In this document: piece by piece, positions 1-9,002 of the stretch | How the letters are laid out: the number at the start of each line of letters is the position of its first letter | Numbering within the stretch: position 1 is the stretch's first letter | NCBI GenBank assembly: GCA_031272445.1 | Contig: JAISTT010000002.1 | Coordinates: 1 to 62,036, forward strand | Source: Candidatus Endomicrobiellum mastotermitis | Lineage (GTDB): Bacteria > Elusimicrobiota > Endomicrobiia > Endomicrobiales > Endomicrobiaceae | DNA: 62,036 nt | Reading direction: 5' to 3' | Made by a program: the position numbers and the translations under genes | The notes under the pieces: generated by a model | Told to the model about the DNA's origin: nothing | Database searches by the model: none | What the model saw: only the letters and a program-made list of their open reading frames with translations

Positions 1-228
1 TAGAATGTCCTGGTTACCTCTAGGGTTTCTATACCAAAGGAAAATAGCAACGCTTTGCATATTGTTGAGTAGTCTAATTGAATTCTTCATTGGACACGTT
101 GATATATTTGCGAAGACTAAGAGATGAAAAGATATATTTTTGGCGGAATATTAAGTAGAACTTGTGTTGCTAGCCCTTCATCAATATCTGTGTACCCGCT
201 ATCCGCTATAAAGAGTTATATTTTATAA
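1..228 (+). pseudogene. leuC: leuC remnant (isopropylmalate isomerase large subunit, C-terminal end)
   Basis: The stretch directly upstream of leuD has no open frame but translates in pieces that follow the C-terminal end of LeuC. From position 4 it reads NVLVTSRVS...SNALHIVE and then a stop, like the VLVTPGS...ALE.G segment. Around 92-130 there is a G.V.I...T.R pattern like the GEVCISTTNRNF region. From about 151 to 228 it reads GGILSRTCVASPSSI, then LSAIKSYIL and a stop, like VYLASPATVAASAIKGYI. The remnant is about 60 bases shorter than expected, and the missing part would hold the CGPC iron-sulphur cluster ligands. The gene runs off the left edge. The assignment is by eye and is supported by its place just before leuD. 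Confidence 0.6.
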
Positions 229-315
229 TCTTATTATTTATGATTTGGTTTTGGGCGTGAGGGACTTACAGCTAGCTTCGAGTGAAATAGTATATTTGTA
301 CTAGAGGAAATAATA

Positions 316-825
316 ATGGAGTTAAATATGTCTGATATACTTTTGAAAGGAAAAGTTCACAAGTATGGTTCAAATATAAACACAGATGAAATAATACCCG
401 CAAGGTATTTAAATACAACGGAAGCTGATATACTTGCAAAATATTGTATGGAAGATATAGACAAGAATTTTGTAAAGAATGTTGAAAAAGGAGACATTAT
501 AGTTGCAGAAAATAATTTTGGGTGCGGATCTTCAAGAGAGCATGCTCCCATAGCAATTAAAACAGTTGGTATTTCGGCTGTAGTAGCTAATTCCTTTGCA
601 AGAATATTTTTCAGAAACTCAATAAACATAGGACTCCCTATTCTAGAATCAATAGAAGCTGTAAAAGCCGTAAACGATGGCGACGTCATAGAAATAAACT
701 TAAATCAAGGTATCATTAAAAATATAACAAAAAATGAAACTTATAGATCACAATCTTTTCCAGAATTTATGCAAGAAATTATAAAATCAGGAGGACTCTT
801 GGAATACATAAAAATAAAAAAATGA
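316..825 (+). CDS. leuD: 3-isopropylmalate dehydratase small subunit LeuD
   Basis: This is the small (swivel) subunit of isopropylmalate isomerase, which with LeuC converts 2- to 3-isopropylmalate in leucine synthesis. The protein is 169 residues, the usual length for the short LeuD type, and carries the substrate-loop motif [10 protein letters not shown] at residues 69-78. An AGAGGA sequence precedes the ATG at 316. A second ATG at 328 matches the usual family start and has its own GGAG, so the exact start is open. leuB and asd follow on the same strand. The gene looks intact although its partner leuC just upstream is broken, so the isomerase probably cannot work unless another large subunit exists. 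The aconitase-type homologue of another pathway is an alternative. Confidence 0.88.
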   Translation: MELNMSDILLKGKVHKYGSNINTDEIIPARYLNTTEADILAKYCMEDIDKNFVKNVEKGDIIVAENNFGCGSSREHAPIAIKTVGISAVVANSFARIFFRNSINIGLPILESIEAVKAVNDGDVIEINLNQGIIKNITKNETYRSQSFPEFMQEIIKSGGLLEYIKIKK

Positions 826-1200
826 GCTTTTTAAATAAGTTTAAAAATAATTAAAGAGTAAAGTTAGGTTAGGTATATTTTTTATGTATAGATCTGGCAA
901 AAGATAGTCAACGAGTGTATTTATTATTGTCAGATTTTCTTTTATATTCAAAAAGAAATAACAAGTAAAGAAAATAAAATCAAAGAAAAAGAAGCTATAA
1001 TCTATTGCAAAAGATAAGCTTATCTTTTGACCCATAATGAAGAAAAAGACTAAAAAAACATGGAAGGTGTCCATTTGTATATATAGATTAACCAAAATTT
1101 AAAAAAGTCGAATTCCACATAAAGGTTTACATGAATAGAAAATAGAATCTATTTAATTTAGATATCACGTTAAATTATCCATACATAAGAGGAGTCTTTA
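826..1200 (+). other. Intergenic region between leuD and leuB, with a 22-bp palindrome
   Basis: This 375-base gap has no convincing gene. A hydrophobic open frame on the minus strand (841-1095) is low-complexity A/T translation and is not credited. The clearest element is a perfect 22-bp palindrome at 1008-1029 with half-site CAAAAGATAAG and no loop. An AAGAGGAG ribosome site at about 1188-1195 serves leuB. Confidence 0.5.
1008..1029. promoter_or_regulatory. Perfect 22-bp palindrome upstream of leuB (possible operator)
   Basis: The half-site CAAAAGATAAG is followed directly by its exact reverse complement, giving dyad symmetry over 22 bases with a HindIII-like centre. With no loop it is a poor RNA hairpin, so a binding site for a dimeric regulator is a more natural reading. 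It lies about 170 bases before the leuB start. The function is inference only. Confidence 0.35.
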
Positions 1201-2262
1201 GTGTTCAATTCTTATAAAATAGCGCTTATTCCTGGAGACGGAACAGGCCCTGAAGTTATAAAAGAAGGGATAAAAGTAGTTGAAATAGCTGCTAAAAAAA
1301 ATAATTTTAAACTTGATTTTACAAGCTATGACATCGGAGGAGAAAGATATTTAAAAACAGGGGAAATTCTCCCAGATAGCGTTATAGAGGAATTCAAAAA
1401 ATTCAATGCAATATACTTAGGAGCAATAGGACATCCTGAAGTAAAACCAGGCATACTTGAAAAAGGCATTCTCTTAAAATTACGTTTTAAACTTGACCAA
1501 TACATAAATTTACGTCCAGTTAAACTCTATCCAAACGTTGAAACTCCTTTAAAAGATAAAACACATGAAGATATAGACATGATAATTGTTCGAGAAAATA
1601 CGGAAGGTTTATACACAGGTGCAGGTGGTTTTTTAAAAAAAGATACACTTCAAGAAGTAGCAACTCAAGAGTCTATAAATACAAGATTCGGTATTGAAAG
1701 ATGTATTCGTTACGCATTTGAACTTACTAAAAAAAGAGAAAAAAACAATAAATTAACACTATGCGGTAAGACAAATGTTCTAACTTATGCTTCAGATTTA
1801 TGGCAACGAACTTTTAACATTGTCGCAAAAGACTATACTCAAATTAAAGGCGATTACATAAATATTGATGCAGCCTGCATGTGGCTTGTAAAAAATCCTG
1901 AGTGGTTTGATGTTATAGTTACAGACAACCTTTTTGGTGACATTATTACAGATCTAGCCGCCATTATCCAAGGAGGAATGGGTATTGCAGCAGGAGGAAA
2001 TATCAATCCTGAAGGTGTATCAATGTTCGAACCTATGGGTGGATCAGCCCATAAATATACAGGCTTAAACATAATAAATCCTATAGCAGCAATTAATGCG
2101 GGTGCCATGATGCTTAAAACAATAGGAGAACCAAAAGCTGCAAAAGATATTGACAATGCACTTACTAAAGCCTTAGAGTCAGGTAAAATTAAAAGCATGT
2201 CAGCAGGTAAAATGGGACTTTTAACTACAGAAATTGGGGACTTAATAGCTTCTTATATATGA
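1201..2262 (+). CDS. leuB: 3-isopropylmalate dehydrogenase (isocitrate/isopropylmalate dehydrogenase family)
   Basis: This cytosolic NAD-dependent beta-decarboxylating dehydrogenase has 353 residues. The N-terminal GDGTGPEV motif is at residues 12-19. The substrate segment LRFKLDQYINLRP carries the arginines that bind the malate backbone and looks more like isopropylmalate than isocitrate dehydrogenase. Further on are RENTEGLYTG, the metal-binding DNLFGDIITD and the nucleotide loop GGSAHKYTG. The start is GTG at 1201, chosen because AAGAGGAG lies just upstream and the protein begins at the family's usual point. With leuD it would serve leucine synthesis, but leuC is broken, so a role on another 2-hydroxyacid substrate should be kept open. 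asd follows 33 bases later, suggesting one transcript. Confidence 0.85.
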   Translation: MFNSYKIALIPGDGTGPEVIKEGIKVVEIAAKKNNFKLDFTSYDIGGERYLKTGEILPDSVIEEFKKFNAIYLGAIGHPEVKPGILEKGILLKLRFKLDQYINLRPVKLYPNVETPLKDKTHEDIDMIIVRENTEGLYTGAGGFLKKDTLQEVATQESINTRFGIERCIRYAFELTKKREKNNKLTLCGKTNVLTYASDLWQRTFNIVAKDYTQIKGDYINIDAACMWLVKNPEWFDVIVTDNLFGDIITDLAAIIQGGMGIAAGGNINPEGVSMFEPMGGSAHKYTGLNIINPIAAINAGAMMLKTIGEPKAAKDIDNALTKALESGKIKSMSAGKMGLLTTEIGDLIASYI

Positions 2263-2295
2263 TTAGATACATCTATATGCAAAAGAGGAAAAATT

Positions 2296-3351
2296 ATGAA
2301 TACGAAAAAATATAAAGTAGCAGTAGTAGGTGCCACTGGAGCAGTTGGACTTGAAATGATTAAAATGCTTGAGAGTAGAAATTTCCCTATAGAAAGTATA
2401 AAACTTTTAGCATCAGAACATTCTGTAGGTAAAAAACTAATATATAAAAATAAAAAATTTACAGTTGAACTACTTACAAAAAACAGTACTAAGAATATTG
2501 ATATCGCACTATTCAGTGCAGGAGTAAAAGTTTCAAAAGAATTTGCTCCTGTTTTTGTAAATAATGGAAGTTTTGTCATAGATAATTCAAGTGCATGGAG
2601 AATGGATAAAGACATTCCATTGATTGTTCCTGAAGTAAATCCTCATAATCTTAAAAAAGAGAAAAGACTTATAGCGAACCCCAACTGCTCTACAATTCAA
2701 ATGGTATTAATTTTAAAACCTTTACATGATTTTGCAAGGGTAAAAAGAGTTATTGTTTCAACATACCAGGCTGTCTCAGGGGCAGGACAAAAAGGTATTA
2801 ATGAACTTAAAAATCAAATAAAGACTTGGGATTGGAATACAAAAAATCAAAAAAATCTAGAAATGAGTAGTACAAATAAAAATAAGTTTTATTATCCAAT
2901 AGCATTTAATTTGATACCACAAATAGACACTTTTATGGAAAATGGATATACAAAAGAAGAAATGAAAATGACAAATGAAACAAAAAAAATAATGGGAGAT
3001 AGTTCAATAGAGATTAGCGCAACATGTGTAAGAGTTCCAGTTTTTCGTTCTCATTCCGAAAGTGTATGGATTGAAACTGAAAAACCTCTTTCTTCTGAAA
3101 AAGCAAAAGAATTATTATCAAAAGCTAAAGTTAATGGCATTAAACTTTTAGATAAACCTGAAAAGCGAAAGTATCCTATGCCATTATTTGCAGAAAACAC
3201 ACAAGTAACTTATGTTGGTAGAATTCGCCAAGATATTTCAACAAAAAACAATGCTTTAACATTCTGGATTGTATCAGATAATCTATTAAAAGGAGCTGCA
3301 TTAAACGCAGTTCAGATTGCAGAAACACTTATAAAAAATAAGCTCATCTAA
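2296..3351 (+). CDS. asd: Aspartate-semialdehyde dehydrogenase
   Basis: This enzyme reduces aspartyl phosphate with NADPH to L-aspartate 4-semialdehyde, the branch point to lysine/diaminopimelate, threonine and methionine. The 351-residue protein has the nucleotide loop GATGAVG at residues 12-18 and the active-site cysteine C131 in NPNCSTIQ. The substrate and His region RVPVFRSHSE lies near residue 250. AAGAGGA precedes the ATG. It is the last gene of the plus-strand run and is followed by a terminator. Its product is also the co-substrate of the carboxynorspermidine dehydrogenase encoded next on the other strand, so the placement may be metabolic. Length and motifs are normal. Confidence 0.95.
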   Translation: MNTKKYKVAVVGATGAVGLEMIKMLESRNFPIESIKLLASEHSVGKKLIYKNKKFTVELLTKNSTKNIDIALFSAGVKVSKEFAPVFVNNGSFVIDNSSAWRMDKDIPLIVPEVNPHNLKKEKRLIANPNCSTIQMVLILKPLHDFARVKRVIVSTYQAVSGAGQKGINELKNQIKTWDWNTKNQKNLEMSSTNKNKFYYPIAFNLIPQIDTFMENGYTKEEMKMTNETKKIMGDSSIEISATCVRVPVFRSHSESVWIETEKPLSSEKAKELLSKAKVNGIKLLDKPEKRKYPMPLFAENTQVTYVGRIRQDISTKNNALTFWIVSDNLLKGAALNAVQIAETLIKNKLI

Positions 3352-3704
3352 AAATAGTTTTCATTTTATTCTCAAATTTTCACTAAAAAATTTAATAAAA
3401 ACCAAAAAAAAATCAACTACCATTGATAGGAGTTGATTTTTTTATTTCCTATCTAAAAATTTTATACTAATAAAAACTATTTGTTATTTTTTTTGTGAGT
3501 GATATTTTATAACTATTAAAGTAAAATATAATTATAATCAATTTTATTCATATTTATAAATATAAATTTTATTAATGTTAATAATTTACTTTACTGTTTA
3601 TAATTTATAAAAATTTAAATGAACTTAACATAATAATTATTATCGGACACAAAATAAGACCCTAAAAGAACAATATAAACATTCGAACGAAATTTTATAA
3701 AATT
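3352..3704. other. Convergent intergenic region after asd
   Basis: Apart from the hairpin terminator at about 3405-3444, this gap is extremely AT-rich and shows no coding segment, RNA gene or repeat that I can support. It separates convergent genes: asd on plus and the carboxynorspermidine dehydrogenase on minus. Confidence 0.5.
3405..3444. terminator. Intrinsic terminator after asd, probably bidirectional
   Basis: A run of A leads into ATCAACT, then a short inner CC/GG pairing, then AGTTGAT followed by a run of T. The arms pair over more than ten positions with the A/T flanks. T-runs exist on both strands, so the hairpin could end transcription both from asd and from the minus-strand gene ending at 3705. 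Confidence 0.75.
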
Positions 3705-4928
3705 CTATAAATTTTTTGCAAAAAGTATTTTTGTAGGCAGTCCCATGTTTCCGAGTAGATCGAGATAAGGATCAGGGTCAAGTTCTTCAACGTTTACCAT
3801 TTTTTTAACATCCCAATCTCCACTAGCTACCAAAATAGCAGCCGCAATAATAGGCACGCCTGCTGTATAACTAATAGCTTGAGATTCAACTTCACTATAA
3901 CATGTTTCATGATTACTTACATTATATATAAAAACCTCTTTTTTACATCCATCTTTTTCACCCACTATCATATCTCCTATACATGTATTTCCAACATAAT
4001 TAGGAGCAAGAGTTTTAGGATCTGGAAGACATGCTTTCACTACTTTTAATGGCACTACTTCGACTCCTTCTTTTGTTTTTATAGGTTTCTCTGACAAAAG
4101 TCCTATATTCCTAAGGACACTAAAACAATTTATGTAATGATCACTAAAACCCATCCAAAATCTTATTGAATTCGCATCAATATTCTTTGAAAGAGAATGA
4201 ATTTCGTCATGACCACTTAAGTATATAGTTTGTTTACCTATCACAGGAAAATCATAAACTCTTTTTTCTGAGTGAACTGTTTTACATACCCATTTTTTAT
4301 CTATCCATGCCCAAACTTTTACAAATTCTCTGAAATTTATTTCAGGATCAAAATTTGTAGCAAAATACTTCCCATGACTACCTGCATTAACATCCATAAT
4401 ATCTATCGTGTTTATTGTGTCAAAAAAATGTTTTTTTGCATATGCCACATAAGCATTTACAACACCTGGATCGAATCCAGCACCTAAAATCGCAGTTATT
4501 TTATCTTTACACCTATCCTTGCGTTTCCATTCATAATTTGCATACCATGGAGGATCCTCACATACTTTATAAGGTTCTTCATGTATTGCAGTATCTATAT
4601 ACGCCGAACAAGTTTCTATACAAGCCTCTAATATTGACATATTACAAAATGCTGATGCTAAATTTACAGTAATAGAAATCCCTAAATCCTCTATCAACTT
4701 AATCATATCTAAGACATTTAAAGCATTTATTTGTTTTATTTGAATCTTTTTTGAACTATCTTTATAGCTTTTTTTACGTTCTATACTTTTCAATATTTGC
4801 TTGCAACTTTCAATTGAACGTGAAGCTAAATAAATATTTCCAAATAAATCATTATTCTGTGCAAGTTTATGAGCAGCAACGTGCGACACACCTCCAGCTC
4901 CTACAAGAAGTATATTTTTCTTTTTCAT
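3705..4928 (-). CDS. Carboxynorspermidine/carboxyspermidine dehydrogenase (saccharopine dehydrogenase family)
   Basis: This enzyme condenses a diamine (putrescine or diaminopropane) with L-aspartate semialdehyde using NADPH, giving carboxy(nor)spermidine. The 407-residue protein starts with the Rossmann loop GAGGVSHVAAHK at residues 11-22. It has the family's GAGFDPGVVNAY segment, a C-terminal ESQAISYTAGVP, and ends in the typical LPTKILFAKNL-like tail. GGAG precedes the ATG. It lies 22 bases downstream of the decarboxylase nspC, so the two are co-transcribed, which settles the function over lysine-pathway saccharopine dehydrogenase. The substrate aspartate semialdehyde is made by the neighbouring asd. 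The exact diamine used cannot be read from the sequence. Confidence 0.88.
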   Translation of the reverse strand: MKKKNILLVGAGGVSHVAAHKLAQNNDLFGNIYLASRSIESCKQILKSIERKKSYKDSSKKIQIKQINALNVLDMIKLIEDLGISITVNLASAFCNMSILEACIETCSAYIDTAIHEEPYKVCEDPPWYANYEWKRKDRCKDKITAILGAGFDPGVVNAYVAYAKKHFFDTINTIDIMDVNAGSHGKYFATNFDPEINFREFVKVWAWIDKKWVCKTVHSEKRVYDFPVIGKQTIYLSGHDEIHSLSKNIDANSIRFWMGFSDHYINCFSVLRNIGLLSEKPIKTKEGVEVVPLKVVKACLPDPKTLAPNYVGNTCIGDMIVGEKDGCKKEVFIYNVSNHETCYSEVESQAISYTAGVPIIAAAILVASGDWDVKKMVNVEELDPDPYLDLLGNMGLPTKILFAKNL

Positions 4929-4950
4929 TTCTTAAAAATCTCCTCACTTT

Positions 4951-6063
4951 TTATGACAAGCTGTCTAAAAAATCTTTGTACAAAAATTTCTTTATAATTT
5001 CTAGATTTCCATTAAGTTTTTTGATAACAATAGAAGGCATTCTAAGTCCGTTAAACCAGTTCTTTTTGACCATAGTATACCCTGCAGCATCAGTAAAACG
5101 TACCTCGGATCCAATCTTAAGCTCATCCTTAACTTTATATTTACCAAAAATATCACCTGCAAGACAAGAACTACCAGCTATAATATATTCATTCTCACCT
5201 ACCTCAGCGCTAATTTTAGCAACAATTCTATACGTAAGTAAATCGAGCATATGCGCTTCAATAGAAGCATCAACTATTGCTATAGTTTTCACATTTTTCA
5301 CAATATCCAACACTGTAGTAACAAGTTCACAACTTTCTGTAACCACTGCTTCGCCTGGCTCTAAATAAACCTGAACATTATATCTTCTACTAAAATTTTC
5401 TAATTTCTTACAAAATTTATCTAAAGGATAATTGTTTTTAGTGAAGTATAATCCTCCACCAAGACTAACCCACTCAACTTTACTTAAAACTTCTTCATAC
5501 TTCATAGATATTTCATCAAGCATATCACTAAAACTTTCAAAATCATCATTCTCACAATTATAGTGAAACATTAAACCACTAATATTGTCTAGTATTGATA
5601 AAATATCTTCTTTAGAAACAACACCAAGCCTAGAATATTTTCTTGCAGGATCAGCCAAATCAAAATGAGAATAACTAATACAAGGGTTTACTCTTAACCC
5701 AATTTTAATATGTTTAACTTCATTAAAAAACATTTTAAGTTGCGACACAGAATTAAATATAATCTTATCGCATATATTTTTAAGTCCATCTATGTCATCA
5801 TTAGAGTAAGCAACACTAAAGGCATGTGTTTCTTTTCCAAACTTTTCATAACCCAATTTAGCTTCATATAAAGAGCTGCTAGTTGTACCATCCATATACT
5901 TACTCATTAGATCAAACACTGCCCAAGTAGAAAAACATTTTAAAGCCAAAACAGATTTGGCTCCTGAATGATCCCGTAAATATTTAATTTTTTTTAGATT
6001 TCTAAGGAGTCCTTTCTCATCAATTAAATAGTATGGCGTTTCAATTTTAGTTTTTATTTTCAT
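4951..6063 (-). CDS. nspC: Carboxynorspermidine decarboxylase NspC
   Basis: This PLP-dependent enzyme of the fold III alanine-racemase/ornithine-decarboxylase class decarboxylates carboxy(nor)spermidine to (nor)spermidine. Its 370 residues fit the family. The PLP lysine is K42 in SVLALKCF. HYNCEN, the phosphate-binding SLGGGLYFT, LEPGEA, and the active-site cysteine in AGSSCLAGD follow in the usual order. It is the first gene of a two-gene minus-strand unit with the dehydrogenase. No ornithine decarboxylase lies next to it. A fold I arginine/lysine decarboxylase at 54.4 kb could feed the diamine branch. Confidence 0.92.
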   Translation of the reverse strand: MKIKTKIETPYYLIDEKGLLRNLKKIKYLRDHSGAKSVLALKCFSTWAVFDLMSKYMDGTTSSSLYEAKLGYEKFGKETHAFSVAYSNDDIDGLKNICDKIIFNSVSQLKMFFNEVKHIKIGLRVNPCISYSHFDLADPARKYSRLGVVSKEDILSILDNISGLMFHYNCENDDFESFSDMLDEISMKYEEVLSKVEWVSLGGGLYFTKNNYPLDKFCKKLENFSRRYNVQVYLEPGEAVVTESCELVTTVLDIVKNVKTIAIVDASIEAHMLDLLTYRIVAKISAEVGENEYIIAGSSCLAGDIFGKYKVKDELKIGSEVRFTDAAGYTMVKKNWFNGLRMPSIVIKKLNGNLEIIKKFLYKDFLDSLS

Positions 6064-6224
6064 TTCTCTTTTGACAATCTTTCTTTCATTGTAAATTTAC
6101 AAGTATGATGAACACTTTATCATTTTATGCACAATATTTGCAATGTACAAACATGCAAAAAATATAGTAAATTATGGCTATACTAAAAAGCTTACTAAAT
6201 TTTAGATAAACTGATAATTGATGT

Positions 6225-7205
6225 GTGATTAATATTATAGTCGAATTCGCACACCACACACTACATAGTTTCAATAAGTATAAGAGATACTTTATATCTC
6301 TCGTTATCCTGAATACAAATATTATTTTAACAACTTTTAAGATTATGGTAAACCATCTATCAATACTAAAATTTTGGCACTTAAAACGACCTAGAATTCG
6401 CCATTACATGCCTTATATAATACAAGGATTTTCATTGTTTATAATCATTATTGCTCCTTTACGCATGACACAAGCAGAAAAATTAATGTTTCAAGAAAAA
6501 AAAGAAGAAACAAAGCACACCATCATTATTAGAAATGATCTTCTAGATAATAAAAAAAATTACGGTAATAAAATTTGCCTGGATAAATACAATAAAAAAA
6601 TCAAAAACTTTCAATTTGCCTTATGGTACAAAAAAATACGTCAAAAATCTATAGAAATTAATTATAAGGTTTTTAACTACATAAACTCAGATATAAAATG
6701 TAAATTTTTAGACTATTGTATATCATTCGTATCTTATTGTGATTCTAAAAAAATTAATTTAAGTTTTCTTATTATATTAATAGTATCCATAGAAATACTC
6801 TGGAACAATAAAAAAGATCATTTTTGGATTATGCTTATTCTTCTTTCAAGTATTTTAGCAGTTGGAGTTATTCTAACACATTTTTTAAAATGCTATTTTA
6901 AAAGTCCGCGCCCTATAACAATTTTTGGAGATGGAAATATCAACATAATGTTTGAGATATTACATGCATATTCTTTCCCGTCAGGACATACACAAGTTGC
7001 ATTTGCTATATGTACATTTATGTTTATGACAGTAAAAAAATATTGGTATTTATACACGGTTCTATCTTTAGGAGTAGCTTTTGAACGAGTATACTCAGGT
7101 AGCCATTTTCCATTTGACGTTTTAGCTGGAGCAGCAATAGGAATAATTTATACTTTTATAATCGTCAATCTATTTAAAAAACAATCTAAGAAGCATATTA
7201 TTTAA
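6225..7205 (+). CDS. PAP2-family membrane phosphatase
   Basis: This is an integral membrane lipid or undecaprenyl-phosphate phosphatase of the PAP2 superfamily. All three catalytic motifs are present: KCYFKSPRP (K-x6-RP), FPSGHTQ (PSGH) and ERVYSGSHFPFD (R-x5-H-x3-D). About five hydrophobic segments lie in the C-terminal half. The open frame begins with GTG at 6225, but the first 60 residues look unlike the family. An ATG at 6408 would give a protein starting MPYIIQGFSLF..., which looks like a signal peptide ending near TQA, and is the start I favour. Its 3' end overlaps the convergent btuD gene by 8 bases. The substrate is not predictable; lipid A, phosphatidic acid or undecaprenyl diphosphate are all possible. 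Confidence 0.8.
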   Translation: MINIIVEFAHHTLHSFNKYKRYFISLVILNTNIILTTFKIMVNHLSILKFWHLKRPRIRHYMPYIIQGFSLFIIIIAPLRMTQAEKLMFQEKKEETKHTIIIRNDLLDNKKNYGNKICLDKYNKKIKNFQFALWYKKIRQKSIEINYKVFNYINSDIKCKFLDYCISFVSYCDSKKINLSFLIILIVSIEILWNNKKDHFWIMLILLSSILAVGVILTHFLKCYFKSPRPITIFGDGNINIMFEILHAYSFPSGHTQVAFAICTFMFMTVKKYWYLYTVLSLGVAFERVYSGSHFPFDVLAGAAIGIIYTFIIVNLFKKQSKKHII

Positions 7206-8001
7206 ATTCATTAGAAATAAAATTTTCACGTCTACTTACTGGTATGATATAAGGTCTATTGGAAACTGGATTTGTCCCTACAATAATTTTTGTATTATAA
7301 ACTCTCTCAATGTCTATATAATTTAAAACTTCTTCAGGCGTCCCCTGCTTACAGATAGAACCATTCTCTAACAGAACTAGCTTATTACAAAATTCACTTG
7401 CAACATTTAAATCATGTAAAGTTAAAATAATTATTTTATTATAATTTTCATTCAAATCTCTCAATATATCTAAAATGTCATTTTGACTACCTATGTCTAA
7501 ATGCGAAGTAGGCTCATCGAAAACAATAATATTAGTCTCCTGAGCCAAAACTTGCGCTATTAAAACTTTTTGCTTCTCACCACCTGAAAGTTCATTGATT
7601 TTTCTCTGGGCCAAATTTGTTATTTGCAAAAAATTCATAATTCTTTTTACTACAACGTAATCTTCATCTGAAGGAATTTTAAGCACGTTCATATAAGGAT
7701 ACCTGCCGAACATAATAAACTCAACAACGCTGAAAGATAATGAAGTATCCACATATTGAGGTAGAAAAGAAATCACTTTTGCAAACTCTCTTCTTGAAAA
7801 ACAATCTATATTTTTACAATCTATAAACACATTTCCAGAACATGGTTTAATTAATTTGCATAAAACTTTCAATAAAGTACTTTTTCCTACACCACTTTTT
7901 CCAATTATGCCAAAAAAATCTTTTTCATTTATCTTACATGAAATATTCTTCAAAATCTCATTATCTGGGTAACCAGCAGAAACACTATCTACACATATCA
8001 C
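7198..8001 (-). CDS. btuD: ABC transporter ATPase, cobalamin/iron-siderophore type (BtuD-like)
   Basis: This cytosolic ATPase of 267 residues drives a FecCD/BtuCD-type importer. It has Walker A GKSGVGKST near residue 34, signature LSGGEKQKV, Walker B IIVFDEPTSHLD and the switch histidine in LTLHDLN. It overlaps the permease gene by 4 bases, which means tight co-expression. The downstream end overlaps the convergent PAP2 gene. The assignment to vitamin B12 rather than ferric siderophores rests on the adjacent adenosyltransferase gene and the B12-dependent reductase nearby, so it is inference. Confidence 0.85.
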   Translation of the reverse strand: MICVDSVSAGYPDNEILKNISCKINEKDFFGIIGKSGVGKSTLLKVLCKLIKPCSGNVFIDCKNIDCFSRREFAKVISFLPQYVDTSLSFSVVEFIMFGRYPYMNVLKIPSDEDYVVVKRIMNFLQITNLAQRKINELSGGEKQKVLIAQVLAQETNIIVFDEPTSHLDIGSQNDILDILRDLNENYNKIIILTLHDLNVASEFCNKLVLLENGSICKQGTPEEVLNYIDIERVYNTKIIVGTNPVSNRPYIIPVSRRENFISNEFK

Positions 8002-9002
8002 TTTACGTGTGTTCCATCAGATTTCAATAGTAAACAAACAAAGAAAAACCCACCTATCATATTTGTTATAACTCCTATGGGTATTAAAATTGGCGAAAAT
8101 AGGACCCTACTTAAAGTATCACAAAAAGGCAAAAAAAATGCTCCAGAAAAAGCCGAAGCCGGAATAAGAAGCATATTATTAGTTCCAACAATTTTTCGCA
8201 TAGCATGCGGTACTATCAAACCAATAAAACCTATAATACCACAAACTGAAACTGTTGCTGCTGCGATAATTGAAGCCATAAGAAATAAAAATGCTATATT
8301 TTTTTCAACATCCACACCAAAAGTTCTTGATTTTTCATCGTTCAAACACACAGTATTAATTACATTTCCCAATAAAGACAAAATTATTATACTTGTAAGT
8401 ATAACTACTATAATAAATGGAAGCAGTCTTTCATCAAAATTAGAGAAATCCCCCATAAGCCATATAAAAGCAGTTTGCACGGTATTTGAAGGAGATAAAG
8501 AAAATAGAAGCATTACAATAGAAGAAAAAATATAACTAACAACGACACCAGATAAAACCATTGTTTTCGAAGTAAACTTTCTTCTTAAACTCATTAAATA
8601 TACAATGACTACTGATATAGTCATACCTATAAAGGCACAAAGGGGAACAAAAAAGTTCGCTATGGACGAGAGTCCAAATACAAAAGCTATAGCTACACCA
8701 AAAGCGGCACCGCCCGATATACCTAAAGTAAAAGGATCGGCTAGAGGATTTTTCAATATCGCTTGAAACACACAACCACTTACAGCAAGACCAGCTCCTA
8801 CAATACAAGCCATAATAGTTCTAGGCAGACGCACTTGTTTTATTATCATTGCCTCATTTCCATCTTCTAGATTACCATATAATGCTTTTAACACATCACT
8901 AAATGAGACTTCACTTAAACCATATGCTAAAGAAACCAGAAACACAATAATGATTAAAATTAACATCAGTGGGTAAATAAATAAATAATTTTTATTTACC
9001 AT
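7998..9002 (-). CDS. btuC: FecCD/BtuC-type ABC transporter permease
   Basis: This inner-membrane permease has about ten membrane helices. The conserved block KNPLADPFTLGISGGAAFG and the coupling-helix region GFIGLIVPHAMR are typical of the family. I chose the ATG at 9002 because GGAG lies 9 bases before it, giving 334 residues. A frame open further upstream to 9053 would add 17 unneeded residues. The start overlaps the end of the binding-protein gene by 11 bases, and the end overlaps btuD by 4. All three are read as one unit. The substrate is probably cobalamin or a corrinoid, inferred from context. Confidence 0.88.
   Translation of the reverse strand: MVNKNYLFIYPLMLILIIIVFLVSLAYGLSEVSFSDVLKALYGNLEDGNEAMIIKQVRLPRTIMACIVGAGLAVSGCVFQAILKNPLADPFTLGISGGAAFGVAIAFVFGLSSIANFFVPLCAFIGMTISVVIVYLMSLRRKFTSKTMVLSGVVVSYIFSSIVMLLFSLSPSNTVQTAFIWLMGDFSNFDERLLPFIIVVILTSIIILSLLGNVINTVCLNDEKSRTFGVDVEKNIAFLFLMASIIAAATVSVCGIIGFIGLIVPHAMRKIVGTNNMLLIPASAFSGAFFLPFCDTLSRVLFSPILIPIGVITNMIGGFFFVCLLLKSDGTHVK

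Noticed and set aside
841-1095. Hydrophobic minus-strand open frame of 84 residues
   Set aside because: It is F/I/L-rich translation of A-rich sequence, lacks a ribosome site, and spans the palindrome; likely noncoding.
4751-5368. Plus-strand open frame of 205 residues
   Set aside because: It is a shadow of the minus-strand dehydrogenase and nspC genes, which have clear family motifs.
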